Below the pieces are notes generated by a model. The model worked only from the letters and a program-made list of their open reading frames with translations. It did no database searches and had not been told where the DNA came from. Shown piece by piece: positions 9,176-18,660 of a DNA stretch of 64,000 nucleotides; within the stretch, counting starts at the first letter, position 1; each line of letters starts with the position of its first letter. Position numbers and translations under genes: made by a program. Origin of the DNA: Pseudomonas sp. ATCC 13867 (GTDB lineage Bacteria; Pseudomonadota; Gammaproteobacteria; Pseudomonadales; Pseudomonadaceae); assembly GCF_000349845.1 (NCBI RefSeq), contig NC_020829.1, forward strand, positions 930,001 to 994,000, read 5' to 3'.

Positions 9176-10429
9176 TTAGGCGCCGTACACCGGGAACTTG
9201 GCGCAGATGGCCTTGACCTTCTCGCGCACGCCGTCCACCACGGACTCGTCGCCCATGTTGGTCAGGATGTCGCAGATCCAGCCGGCCAGCTCGCGGCACT
9301 CGGCTTCCTTGAAGCCGCGGGTGGTCACGGCGGGGGTGCCGATGCGCAGGCCGGAGGTGACGAACGGGGAACGCGGATCGTTCGGCACGCTGTTCTTGTT
9401 CACGGTGATGAAGGCACGACCCAGGGCGGCGTCGGCGTCCTTACCGGTGATGTCCTGCTTGATCAGGGACAGCAGGAACAGGTGGTTCTGGGTACCGCCG
9501 GAAACCACGTCGAAGCCGCGCTCGATGAACACGCTGGCCATGGTCTGGGCGTTCTTCAGGACCTGCTGCTGGTAGGCCTTGAACTCGGGCTGCAGGGCCT
9601 CCTTGAAGCACACGGCCTTGGCGGCGATCACATGCTCCAGCGGGCCACCCTGGGCGCCCGGGAAGACGGCGGAGTTCAGCTTCTTCTCGATCTCTTCGTT
9701 CTTGCGAGCGAGGATCAGGCCGCCGCGCGGGCCGCGCAGGGTCTTGTGGGTGGTGGTGGTGACCACGTCGGCGAACGGTACCGGGTTCGGGTAGACGCCA
9801 GCGGCGACCAGACCGGCCACGTGGGCCATGTCGACGAACAGGTAGGCACCGACCTTGTCCGCGATGGCGCGGAAGCGGGCGAAGTCCAGCACCTGGGAGT
9901 AGGCGGAGAAGCCGGCGACGATCATCTTCGGCTTGTGCTCGACGGCCAGGCGCTCGACTTCGTCGTAGTCGATCAGGCCGGCGTCGGTGATGCCGTACTG
10001 AACGGCGTTGTACAGCTTGCCGGAGGAGGAGACGCTGGCGCCGTGGGTCAGGTGACCGCCGTGGGCCAGGCTCATGCCCAGGATGGTGTCACCGGCCGAC
10101 AGCAGGGCCAGGTAGACGGCGGCGTTGGCCTGGGAGCCGGCGTGCGGCTGGACGTTGGCGTAGTCGGCGCCGAACAGTTGCTTGGCGCGGTCGATGGCGA
10201 GTTGCTCGACAACGTCGACGTACTCGCAACCACCGTAGTAGCGCTTGCCCGGGTAGCCTTCGGCGTACTTGTTGGTCAGCACCGAACCCTGGGCTTCCAT
10301 CACCGCCGGGCTGGTGTAGTTCTCGGAGGCGATGAGCTCGATGTGCTCTTCCTGGCGCTGGGCTTCCTGCTCCATCGCGGCGAAGAGTTCGGCATCGTAG
10401 CGGGCGAGGGTCAAATCACGGCTGAACAT
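9176..10429 (-). CDS. glyA: Serine hydroxymethyltransferase
   Basis: This 417-residue PLP enzyme interconverts serine and glycine with tetrahydrofolate. The start [22 protein letters not shown] is family-typical. [12 protein letters not shown], the PLP lysine in [14 protein letters not shown] and the folate-side motif [16 protein letters not shown] are all present. The length matches bacterial SHMT. The ATG at 10429, preceded by an AGGACC ribosome site, is preferred over the longer frame to 10513. The position next to morA matches the glyA3-morA pair of P. aeruginosa PAO1 (PA4602-PA4601, from memory). Confidence 0.95.
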   Translation of the reverse strand: MFSRDLTLARYDAELFAAMEQEAQRQEEHIELIASENYTSPAVMEAQGSVLTNKYAEGYPGKRYYGGCEYVDVVEQLAIDRAKQLFGADYANVQPHAGSQANAAVYLALLSAGDTILGMSLAHGGHLTHGASVSSSGKLYNAVQYGITDAGLIDYDEVERLAVEHKPKMIVAGFSAYSQVLDFARFRAIADKVGAYLFVDMAHVAGLVAAGVYPNPVPFADVVTTTTHKTLRGPRGGLILARKNEEIEKKLNSAVFPGAQGGPLEHVIAAKAVCFKEALQPEFKAYQQQVLKNAQTMASVFIERGFDVVSGGTQNHLFLLSLIKQDITGKDADAALGRAFITVNKNSVPNDPRSPFVTSGLRIGTPAVTTRGFKEAECRELAGWICDILTNMGDESVVDGVREKVKAICAKFPVYGA

Positions 10430-10691
10430 GGCGGTCCTCTTAAGGATCGGGTGCTGGGGAAAGGCGCGCATTCTAACCCAAGGCGCCGGTGCTGGCACAT
10501 GAAAGGCGGTCATGTGGCTGACAAGCGGGGTTCAAGGCCTGGAAGTGTGCGGAATTGCGAGCGGTTTGGCACCGACGGTGGGCCGGGTGTGTAGCGGACT
10601 CCGTCCGCGATGTGCCACCGGCCGGCTCGGAGCCGCCGGGAATTGATCACGGACGGAGACGCATAGCCAAGCATCGCGCGGGTGCGTGCGA

Positions 10692-13600
10692 TCAGCCGAG
10701 CAGGAACAGCGCATTGCTGGCGAACAGCGCGGCGAACTGGCCGGCCGGCACCGGGCGGCCGAAGAGGAAGCCCTGCACCTCGTCGCAGCCGTGCTGGCGC
10801 AGGAACTCCAACTGCTCGTGGCTCTCCACGCCTTCGGCGATCACCATCAGGTTCAGGCTGTGGGCCATGGCGATGATGGCGCGGGCGATCTGCGCGTCCT
10901 GCTCGCCGTGGGGCAGGCCGTCGACGAAGCTGCGGTCGATCTTCAGCACGTCGATGGGGAACTGCTTGAGGTAGTTGAGCGAGGAGTAGCCGGTGCCGAA
11001 GTCGTCCACCGCGATGGCCAGGCCCAGGCGTTTCAGCCCGGAGAGGATCTGCATGGCCTGGGACACGTCGCTCATCAGGATGCTTTCGGTCAGCTCCAGC
11101 TCCAGGCAGGCCGGCGGGATGCCGGTGTCCTTGAGGATGCCGGCGATGCGCTCGCCGAGCTGGCCGTCGGCGAACTGCCGGGCGGAGAGGTTCACCGAAA
11201 CCTTCGGCACCCGCACCTTGTCGCGGTGCCAGGCCTTGAGTTGCAGGCAGGCCTGTTCCAGCAGCCAGTCGCCGACCTGGGCCACCAGCCCGAGCTCTTC
11301 CAGGACCGGGACGAACTCCGCCGGCGGGATCAGCCCGCGCTTGGGGTGCTGCCAGCGCAGCAGGGCCTCGGCGCCGGTCAGGCGGCGGCCGTCGCCGGTG
11401 AACTGCGGCTGGTAATGCAGGATGAACTCCTCCTGCTCGATGGCGCGGCGCAGGTCGCTTTCCAGCTCCAGGCGCTCCAGGGCGCGGGCGTTCATCTCGG
11501 CCTGGTAGAACTGGAAGTTGTTCTTGCCCATCTCCTTGGCGTGGTACATCGCCGTGTCGGCGTTCTTCATCAGTTGGCTGAGCTCGGCGCCGTCCTGCGG
11601 CGAGAGCGCCACGCCGATGCTGGCGGTGACGAAGAATTCGCGGCCTTCGAGGGTGAAGGGGCGGGCCAGGCTGGCGAGGATCTGCTCGGCCACCTGGATC
11701 GCCTGGCGCAGTGCCCGTTCGCGGTCGGCCTGGCCGGGCAGCAGCAGGGTGAACTCGTCGCCGCCCATGCGCGCCACGGTGTCGTCGTCGCTGACGCAGT
11801 GGCTCAGGCGCTCGGCCACCTCCTTGAGCATGCGGTCGCCGGCGGCGTGGCCCAGGGAGTCGTTGATCGGCTTGAAGCGGTCGAGGTCGAGGAACATCAG
11901 CACCACCCACTGCTGGTGCCGTTCGGCCTGCAGCAGCGCGGTGTGCAGGCGGTCCTGGAACAGCGTGCGGTTGGGCAGGTGGGTCAGGGCGTCGTAGTAG
12001 GCCAGGCGGTGGATGCGCCGTTCGCTGGCCTTGCGCTCGCTGATGTCGCTGAAGAAGCAGACGAAACTGACCAGGTCGCCTTCCTCGTCGTGCACGGCGG
12101 TGATGCCGACCCAGGACGGGTACAGCTCGCCGTTCTTGCGCTTCTGCAGGATCTCGCCTTCCCAGCTGCCGCTCTTGCGCAGGCTGTCCAGCACATGCTT
12201 GAGCTGGTTGGCCTCCTGGCGGTCGGCGGTGAGCAGGCGCGGCAACTGGTCCAGCACTTCCTCGGCGCAGTAGCCGGTGAGGCGGCTGAAGGAGTCGTTG
12301 ATCTGCACGATGTAGCCGGCCGGGTCGGTGACCATGATGGCTGCCGTGGAGTGCTCGAACACCGTGGCGGCCATGCGCATCTCGCGTTCGGCACGGCGCT
12401 GCTGGCTGATGTCGCGGGCGACGCCGAGCAGGCCCTCGAAGCAGCCGTGATCGTCCCACATCAGGGCGATGCGCAGTTCCACCGGAATCTTGTGGCCGTC
12501 GGCGTGTATGCAGTCGAGAGTGAACAACTGCGGCTCGGTGTTCTCGCGCAGCTCGGCGAGGCGCGTGGGCTCGCCGATGGCGTCGTGCAGCCGCTCCAGC
12601 AGCGCGGTGAGGCGTTCCAGCTGCGCCGGGTTGGCGGCCACTTGCTGGAAACCGTTCTGCCGCACCCATTCGGCGTTGTAGCCGAACACCTGCTGGATCG
12701 ACGGGCTGACGTAGTTGAGCCTGACCTGGGCGTCGGTGGAGACGATCACGTCGCTGATACTCTCGGCCAGCATCCGATAGCGGCGCCCGCTCTCGCGCAG
12801 GGAGTTGTGTGCCTCGACGGTGCCGGTGATGTCCTTGGCCACGCCGATCAGCCGCGCCACGCGGCCAGCGGCGTCGCGGGTGAAGGCTTGTTCGCGGATG
12901 TCGAACCAGTGCCAGCTGCCGTCGCGGTGGCGCCAGCGCAACTGGCTGTCGAGCAGCAGGCCATCGCCCACCACTTGCTGCAGGTTGCGCACGCGCCAGT
13001 AGTACTCGGCGTCGTCCGGGTGCAGCACCTTTTCCCAGAAGCGCTCGCCCATCGCGCGCAGCTCGTCGCCGTTGTAGCCGAGCTGGTGGCCGAGGTTGTG
13101 GTTGCTGAAGATTACCCGGCGCGCGGCGATGTCGTGGATGTACAGGGTGTCGGGCACCGCGCGGACCGCGTCGGACCAGAACTTCTCGCGCTCGACCAGC
13201 GACAGTTCGACCTGCTTGCGCGAGGTGATGTCGGAGAGGCTCAGGGTGACGGCGTGGAAGTCCTGGATCATCTCCGGCACGCGCAGTTGCAGCCAGAGGT
13301 GGCGCTGCTCACCCTGGCGCGTGCGGATGCAGGCTTCCAGCTCGATCATGCCGTGGCCGGCCAGGACCGCGTCGAGCACCTTGCTGCGCACACCGTCCGG
13401 GCGCATACCGGCGCTGCCGAGGAGAATCTGCCAGGCCTGTTCGGTGGTGCTGATGCCCATCAGGCGCTTGGCGACGTTGTTGATCTCGGTGATGCGCACC
13501 TGGCGCAGCAGTTGGGGCAGGTGCTCGGGATGCGCGGCGATCCACGCCTGCAGATCGCTCTGCCGGCGCAGGTTGAGGTCCACCAGGCTCTGCCGCAGTG

Positions 13601-14948
13601 CCGACAGGTCGAGCACGCAGAGGGCGACGCCGACGCCGTCGAAGATGTCCTGGTAGCGCCGCCGCGTCTCTTCGAGGATGTGCAGCGCCTGCTGTTCCTC
13701 GGTGACGTCGCGCAGCACCCAGACCTGGTCGCCTTGCGGTGGATCGCCGCGCAGCAGCCACGGCAGGTCCGGGAGGTGGAGCGTGTCGTCCAGCGGACGC
13801 CGGCTGACCGCGAACAGGCGCGGCTGCCCCGTGTGGATGACCCGGACCAGCTCGGTGCCGCCGCTGTCCGGCAGGTTGGCGTCGCCATTGAGCTGTGCGC
13901 CCAGTCCCGGCAGGAGTTCCAGCAGGTGATGGTGGTGGGCCTGGTCGGCCTGGATGCCGAACAACTGCTCGGCCTGCGGATTGAGGTAGGCGAGGCGGCC
14001 GTCGGCGCGGGTCACCAGCACCCGTTCGTCGATGGCGCCCAGTGCCTGGGCGGCCTGGCGCAGGCGTTGCCGGGAGTCGGCGGTCAGCGCGCGCAGGTTC
14101 TGTTGCTCTCGTTGCAGGCGCAGCAGGGCGCCTCCGGTGACACCGGCGAGCAACAGCAGCAGCGCCAGTTCCCCGCTCAGGCGCGGCAGCAGCGCGGCGC
14201 GCACGCGCTGGACGTCGAACAGCGGGCGCAGTTGCCAGTCGGTGTTCTTGATCGGCAGCCCGTCGAGGCTCTGTGCCTGTTCCAGTGGCGAAGCGGCGCT
14301 GAGCGGGCCGGGGCGGGAACCGCTGGAGCGGCCCAGGACCTTCTTGCGCACCTGGTCTTCGAGGATCCACGGCGGCGTGTCGGGGCGAACCTGCGCGAGC
14401 CAGCCGCGGCGGGCGAGCTTCTCGTCCAGACGAATGATGCTGTCGCCTTCGCCGGGCGCAGTGGCCCGCAGCCAGACGTAGAACACGCCGCCCTTGTCTT
14501 CGCTGAAGGCGTAGTGATAGTCCTGCTGTCCGCCGCGCTGGCGCAGGGTGGCGATGGCGGCGGCATCCTTGAAGCCGATGGCGGAGTCGCTCCGGGCGCG
14601 GCCATTGCGCTCCAGGCGCACCAGGCTGTGGAAGGCGGGATAGATGCGACGCAGACAGATGAGCAGGGCAGGTTCGCCTTCGACGTCGCCACGCTCGTCG
14701 CGTTGCTGAAGCAGGGCCTGCGCGGCCAGCGCCTTCAGCTCGAGGGTCAGCGACATGCGCTGGGCCAGTTGCTCGCTGTGCAGCACCACGCGCTCGCGCT
14801 CGAAGCTCTCCTGGCTGCGGAACTCCTGGTACAGCCGCCAGAACAGCAGGCCGAGCATCAGCAGGACTAGCAGCAACAGGGCGGTCCGGGTTGCCACGCG
14901 GCCAGGCCTGGCCAGGGAGTCCGGGGAAGGGCGGGGTGTTGTAGACAA
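10692..14948 (-). CDS. morA: MorA-type membrane sensor with PAS repeats, GGDEF and EAL domains
   Basis: This is a c-di-GMP regulator of about 1,418 residues. Order: one N-terminal membrane helix ([17 protein letters not shown]), a periplasmic sensor region, a second membrane helix ([16 protein letters not shown]), four or five PAS/PAC modules, GGDEF, then EAL. The diguanylate cyclase signature is intact ([12 protein letters not shown], about residue 1060) and the phosphodiesterase motifs are intact ([33 protein letters not shown]). MorA controls flagellar timing and biofilm formation in Pseudomonas. No ATG precedes the first membrane helix; TTG at 14948 gives a length close to known MorA, but GTG at 15095 is possible. 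The next gene on the far side was originally ettA. Confidence 0.88.
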   Translation of the reverse strand: MSTTPRPSPDSLARPGRVATRTALLLLVLLMLGLLFWRLYQEFRSQESFERERVVLHSEQLAQRMSLTLELKALAAQALLQQRDERGDVEGEPALLICLRRIYPAFHSLVRLERNGRARSDSAIGFKDAAAIATLRQRGGQQDYHYAFSEDKGGVFYVWLRATAPGEGDSIIRLDEKLARRGWLAQVRPDTPPWILEDQVRKKVLGRSSGSRPGPLSAASPLEQAQSLDGLPIKNTDWQLRPLFDVQRVRAALLPRLSGELALLLLLAGVTGGALLRLQREQQNLRALTADSRQRLRQAAQALGAIDERVLVTRADGRLAYLNPQAEQLFGIQADQAHHHHLLELLPGLGAQLNGDANLPDSGGTELVRVIHTGQPRLFAVSRRPLDDTLHLPDLPWLLRGDPPQGDQVWVLRDVTEEQQALHILEETRRRYQDIFDGVGVALCVLDLSALRQSLVDLNLRRQSDLQAWIAAHPEHLPQLLRQVRITEINNVAKRLMGISTTEQAWQILLGSAGMRPDGVRSKVLDAVLAGHGMIELEACIRTRQGEQRHLWLQLRVPEMIQDFHAVTLSLSDITSRKQVELSLVEREKFWSDAVRAVPDTLYIHDIAARRVIFSNHNLGHQLGYNGDELRAMGERFWEKVLHPDDAEYYWRVRNLQQVVGDGLLLDSQLRWRHRDGSWHWFDIREQAFTRDAAGRVARLIGVAKDITGTVEAHNSLRESGRRYRMLAESISDVIVSTDAQVRLNYVSPSIQQVFGYNAEWVRQNGFQQVAANPAQLERLTALLERLHDAIGEPTRLAELRENTEPQLFTLDCIHADGHKIPVELRIALMWDDHGCFEGLLGVARDISQQRRAEREMRMAATVFEHSTAAIMVTDPAGYIVQINDSFSRLTGYCAEEVLDQLPRLLTADRQEANQLKHVLDSLRKSGSWEGEILQKRKNGELYPSWVGITAVHDEEGDLVSFVCFFSDISERKASERRIHRLAYYDALTHLPNRTLFQDRLHTALLQAERHQQWVVLMFLDLDRFKPINDSLGHAAGDRMLKEVAERLSHCVSDDDTVARMGGDEFTLLLPGQADRERALRQAIQVAEQILASLARPFTLEGREFFVTASIGVALSPQDGAELSQLMKNADTAMYHAKEMGKNNFQFYQAEMNARALERLELESDLRRAIEQEEFILHYQPQFTGDGRRLTGAEALLRWQHPKRGLIPPAEFVPVLEELGLVAQVGDWLLEQACLQLKAWHRDKVRVPKVSVNLSARQFADGQLGERIAGILKDTGIPPACLELELTESILMSDVSQAMQILSGLKRLGLAIAVDDFGTGYSSLNYLKQFPIDVLKIDRSFVDGLPHGEQDAQIARAIIAMAHSLNLMVIAEGVESHEQLEFLRQHGCDEVQGFLFGRPVPAGQFAALFASNALFLLG

Positions 14949-15250
14949 GGACCTGTTACCTGGCGGCGATACGGCGGGATTCGGCGCAGCTAGGATGCCC
15001 GGAAGCTGGGCGATGTGCCAGTATCGCCGACGAGCGTCGTTTGCCCTTCCTGGCCCATTCCGGTAGCTTTGCCGCACGCGCGCGGGTGAAATCACCGCGC
15101 CACGCCTAGCGCGAAGGCCCTGAACCGGCCCTCCGCGCCCGCCGGTGGGGGCACTCCACCGTATCCGGCCAGCAGCGCCGGCGATCCGGAACCTGCCGCA
15201 GTTCGTTCCGGCCCATTCCGATCACTTTTCATCCCAGAAGTCAGGTATCC

Positions 15251-15262
15251 ATGGCTCAATAG
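15251..15262 (+). pseudogene. ettA: Stranded native 5' end of ettA (start codon plus two codons)
   Basis: ATG GCT CAA is followed by TAG. Known Pseudomonas EttA proteins begin MAQYVYTM, so these codons are the first three of the native gene, interrupted within codon 4 (TA|C became TA|G). The 300 bases upstream to morA are therefore the native ettA leader, now pointing into the island. The coding remainder is at 62,994 onward. Confidence 0.8.
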
Positions 15263-15274
15263 GCTTCTCTACCC
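15253..15274 (+). repeat. Left attachment-site repeat of the island
   Basis: It begins GGCTC and runs on as AATAGGCTTCTCTACC. The counterpart at 62,991-63,008 begins GGCTC and continues TTACGTCTATACC. The two share GGCTC, the TA and a TCTnTACC / TCTATACC tail with small gaps, fitting the imperfect direct repeats that GInts leave. Confidence 0.65.
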
Positions 15275-15289
15275 TATTAGGGTTTAGTC

Positions 15290-15299
15290 AGGTTTTGCG
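15290..15299. repeat. Left copy of subterminal inverted repeat AGGTTTTGCG
   Basis: AGGTTTTGCG lies about 30 bases inside the left end. Its exact reverse complement CGCAAAACCT is at 62,871-62,880, inside the right end. A degenerate second copy (TTAGTTAGGTTTCGC) lies near 15,387. It is a possible recombinase-binding site. Confidence 0.5.
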
Positions 15300-15641
15300 A
15301 TCTGCGGTCTAGCCTGCATGTCCGCTGGCTTTCCAGCCCTCTTAGCATCATTCCCCTCTCAATCCTGTGTCAGCGCATGGATTTTTAGTTAGGTTTCGCT
15401 GGTTTTGGGTCAAGTTTAGGCTCCAAAACTTAACTTTTTGTAAGTGTTCCCGTGATCTCTTCCTGTCAGGTATCGCCAGCCGATTTCCTGTTGTGAGGCA
15501 GCAAATAAGGTTCTTCTTATAACAAGAAACTCATCATTTCTCAGGGCATCTACAAGCCCGGTTTCCGAAGACGCTATTGAGAAAATTCCAGCGGTGCAGG
15601 TGAAGTGATCACTGACGTCTAGGTTAGACTCGCGTCTTTGC

Positions 15642-17776
15642 GTGACTTTCAAGGGCGAGTACAACCCGCGTCTGGATCTGGTGCTGTTCGTCAACGGTAT
15701 CCCCACCGCCACGCTGGAGCTGAAAAGCGAGTTCAAGCAGAGCGTGGAAAACGCCAAGCGCCAGTACCGCCAGGATCGCCCGGTCAAAGACCCGCTGACG
15801 CGCAAACCCGAGCCGCTGCTGACCTTCAAGCGTGGCGCGCTGGTGCACTTTGCCGTGAGCCAGGATGAAGTGGCGATGACCACCAAGCTGGCCGGCAAGG
15901 AGACCTTCTTTCTGCCGTTCAACCTCGGCAGTCTCGACGGCGGTGCTGGCAACCCGCCTGCGCCGGATGACAGCCATTACGTCACCGGCTACCTGTGGCA
16001 GCGTTTGTTCCAGCCTGATGCCTGGCTGAGGGTGCTGGGCCGCTTCCTGCACCTGCAGAAGAGCGGAAAAGAGGATGCCGATGGCGATCGCATCACCAAG
16101 GAAACCCTGATCTTCCCGCGCTACCACCAGTGGAAGTGGTCAACACGCTGATCGACACCACCCGCGCCGAAGGGCCGGGCAAGCGTTACCTGATCCAGCA
16201 CAGCGCCGGCTCCGGCAAGTCCAACTCGATTGCCTGGACGGCTCACCAACTGGCCTCGCTCTACGATGCCGAGGGGCAACGGCTGTTCAACTCGGTGATC
16301 GTGATTACCGACCGCACCGTGCTGGACAAGCAGCTGCAGGACACCATCTACCAGTTCGAGCATGCCCAGGGCGTGGTCAAGTGCATCACCCGCGATATCG
16401 GCAACCAGAGCAAGTCCGAGCAGCTGGCCGAGGCGCTGGCCGAGCAGACGCGCATCATCATCGTCACCATCCAGACCTTCCCGGCGCTGTTCGATGCGCT
16501 GGACAAGCACCCCAAGCTGGCCAGCGGGCGCTATGCGGTGATCGCCGATGAAGCGCATTCCTCGCAGACCGGCTCATCGGCCAGCAAGCTGAAGCAGATT
16601 CTCGGCAGCGATGCCCCGGACGCCGAAGAGATCAGCGCCGAAGAACTGGACGCCGCCGTGGCTGCGCGTGCGCCCAACGAACGCATCAGCTACTACGCCT
16701 TTACCGCCACGCCCAAGCCCAAGACCCTGGAGCTGTTTGGCCGCCCGGCCAATCCGGCGTTGCCAGTGAGCGCCGACAACAAGCCTGAGGCGTTCCACCT
16801 GTACTCCATGCGCCAGGCCATCGAGGAGGGTATCTATCACTGGGAGGAGGTGGCTGCGTTCGCCATCGCTTTCTTCGACCCCAAGGCAACTGCCAGCAAG
16901 CTCAGCTACTACTGCGCGCCGGCTAAGGAGCGCTTTGCCAAGCGCTACAAGCTGGCCCAGGAATCACGCCAGCATGCGCTGGACTTCAAGCGTACCGCCG
17001 AACAAAACGGCGACAGCGCCGGTGTGAAGAAGGCCGAGGCGGCAATCAAGGAAGCCGGCGAGCAGGTTGATCAGCTCGATCTATTCAAGAAGAACTTGCA
17101 GAGCTTTGTCCGCCTGTACGAGTTCCTCTCGCAAATCATTCCCTATGAGGATCGAGAGCTGGAGCAACTGTGCGTGTACGCCAAGCACCTGCATCCGCTG
17201 CTCCGAGTGGATCGTCTGGAGCAGGAAGACGTTGACCTGGGCGAGTTGCAGCTGAGCCACTACCGCCTGAGTAAGCGGGCCGAGCATCAACTTCGGCTGA
17301 GCGAAGAGAAAGGCGACTATGGCCTTGACCCGGCCAGCGCGGTCGGCAGCGGCAAAGCCCATGATCCCGAGAAGAAGCGGTTGTCAGAGATTATCGAGGC
17401 GCTCAACGATATTTTCGGGGCAGAAGTCAGTGATGAAGACCAACTGCAATTCCTCACTGGTATGGCCAAACGCATCAGCCGCCAGGAGGATGTGATGGCC
17501 CAGGTAAACAACCACTCGGTTGAACAGGTGATGCATGGCCTGTTCCCCAAACGCGTTCTGGACACCGTGCTGGACGCCATGACCGACCACGAGAAGCTGT
17601 CGCTGGAAGTACTGGACAACGAGACCAAGAGCCGGGCGTTTGCATTGGTAATTTTGAAGATGCTGACGGCGGCTGGTGGTTGGGGCAAAGTAATAGTGGC
17701 TCTGCGGTCTGACCTTCTTGCGCGCCGGTATTACGTACTCGGGCTAAATTTCAGACGGCTTCGGCAAAAGACTTGA
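15642..17776 (+). pseudogene. hsdR: Decayed type I restriction subunit HsdR
   Basis: The first part (15642-16151) reads as the HsdR nuclease domain, with LDLVLFVNGIPTATLELKSEF supplying the PD-(D/E)XK acidic and Lys residues; the true N-terminus is missing. At 16,132 the frame breaks: FPRYHQW should continue as EVVNTLIDTTRAEGPGKRYLIQHSAGSGKSNS, but one G is missing from a G-run. The second part (from about 16,130) has the Walker A motif SAGSGKS and DEAHSSQTG. Then SMRQAIEEG jumps directly to a C-terminal segment (EEVAAFAIAFFDP), deleting helicase motifs IV-VI. The C-terminal domain follows to 17776. With no start region, a frameshift and an internal deletion it cannot be functional. No hsdM or hsdS is present. 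Confidence 0.85.
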
Positions 17777-17965
17777 GGGGTCGCAGGCGAGCTCGCCTGC
17801 GATGCGGTAGAGCTTCTCGACGGTGATGTTGACCTCGCCACGCTCGATCCGCCCCATGTAGCTGCGGTCGATACTGCAGGCCAATGCTAGAGCATCCTGA
17901 GAAATCCGGCAGACCTTCCTCTGCGACCGGATGCGTTCCCCTAACGCTTTCGCCAAGTTGTCCAT
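17744..17965 (-). CDS. Small Xre-family HTH regulator
   Basis: This is a 73-residue single-domain protein. The whole sequence is an Xre/Cro helix-turn-helix (LGERIRSQRKVCRISQDALALACSIDRSYMGRIERGEVNITVEKLYRIAGELACDPSSLL), the type often found as C.-protein-like regulators of restriction or defence operons. It overlaps the 3' tail of the hsdR relic and is divergent from the wHTH/helicase pair, with a palindromic operator-promoter between (18,005-18,036). It probably represses itself and that pair. Confidence 0.82.
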   Translation of the reverse strand: MDNLAKALGERIRSQRKVCRISQDALALACSIDRSYMGRIERGEVNITVEKLYRIAGELACDPSSLLPKPSEI

Positions 17966-18004
17966 GACCGTCTCAATTTCACTTGAGGCGGCACTATCGT
18001 GCGT

Positions 18005-18036
18005 TTGCGGATGCGCCAGCCACGGATTATAATCCG
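18005..18036 (+). promoter_or_regulatory. Promoter with palindromic operator over the -10
   Basis: TTGCGG (18,005-18,010), a 17-base spacer and TATAAT (18,028-18,033) form a good sigma-70 promoter 37 bases upstream of the wHTH gene. The -10 sits inside a perfect 14-bp palindrome, CGGATTATAATCCG (18,023-18,036). A second inverted repeat, CTCAA-N6-TTGAG (17,972-17,987), lies just upstream of the Xre start. Repression by the Xre protein is inferred. Confidence 0.6.
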
Positions 18037-18069
18037 CATTTCTGTCGCGTTAGCCCTTCTGGTTCCTCA

Positions 18070-18660
18070 ATGAAAACGGCCTCGTTTACCTTCGACAGGC
18101 GTCTGTATGAGCTGCTTCAGGAGGAAGCGCGTGCAAGGTTCACGACTCGTGAACTGCGTGATGCCTACGCCAAGCGCCTGGATGGCGTGAATTTCCGTAT
18201 CAGCGATGTGCGCCGCTATGTGTATGAGCAGATCCGCCGCATGCTGCGCATGGGCTGGGTTGTACATGATGAGGAGCGACGTTCGCGGGGACAGGTATAC
18301 CGCCTGCAACCCAAGCCGGTCCATCTGCAGCTGGAGCTGATCGATGACGGGTTCGAGAAAAGTTTCAAAACTGCATCTGAGCCAACGCAGGAGTCGTCAG
18401 TGCAGGATCATGCGGCTGTACCGCTTGAGCCGTCATCCGACGCGGAGCAGCACTTGGAAGCGCTCCATAATGAGATCCGGTTGGACTTCCTGTCGTCGAT
18501 GGGCGAGGCGGAGCGATACAAGCTGCTCCTGGGTGATATGCCGCATCTGCGTGACAAGGTCGAAGCCGAGTATCTGGAGGCTAGAGACCGCAGTTCCCGC
18601 CTGCTGGGACATCTCCGCGCTATCGAGAAGACACTCAAGACGCTTTCCGCTGCACGATGA
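18070..18660 (+). CDS. Winged-helix plus coiled-coil protein paired with helicase
   Basis: This is a 196-residue protein without a recognised name. Residues 1-85 (SFTFDRRLYELLQEEARARFTTRELRDAYAKRL, VRRYVYEQIRRMLRMGWVVHDEERRSRGQVYRL) look like a winged-helix DNA- or protein-binding domain with a C-terminal beta wing. Residues 130-196 are charged helices (EIRLDFLSSMGEAERYKLLLGDMPHLRDKVEAEYLEARDRSSRLLGHLRAIEKTLKTL) likely to form a coiled coil. The stop overlaps the helicase start (ATGA), so the two are translationally coupled and probably form one complex. The ATG at 18070 is chosen because it is the first Met of the folded domain. Confidence 0.65.
   Translation: MKTASFTFDRRLYELLQEEARARFTTRELRDAYAKRLDGVNFRISDVRRYVYEQIRRMLRMGWVVHDEERRSRGQVYRLQPKPVHLQLELIDDGFEKSFKTASEPTQESSVQDHAAVPLEPSSDAEQHLEALHNEIRLDFLSSMGEAERYKLLLGDMPHLRDKVEAEYLEARDRSSRLLGHLRAIEKTLKTLSAAR

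Noticed and set aside
10686-14870. 1,394-codon open frame on the plus strand opposite morA
   Set aside because: It is the antisense shadow of the high-GC morA gene: low-complexity composition (His, Ala, Gly, Gln rich), no domain, no ribosome site.
15416-15952. 178-codon minus-strand frame near the left island end
   Set aside because: It overlaps the hsdR relic antisense and shows no family motif.
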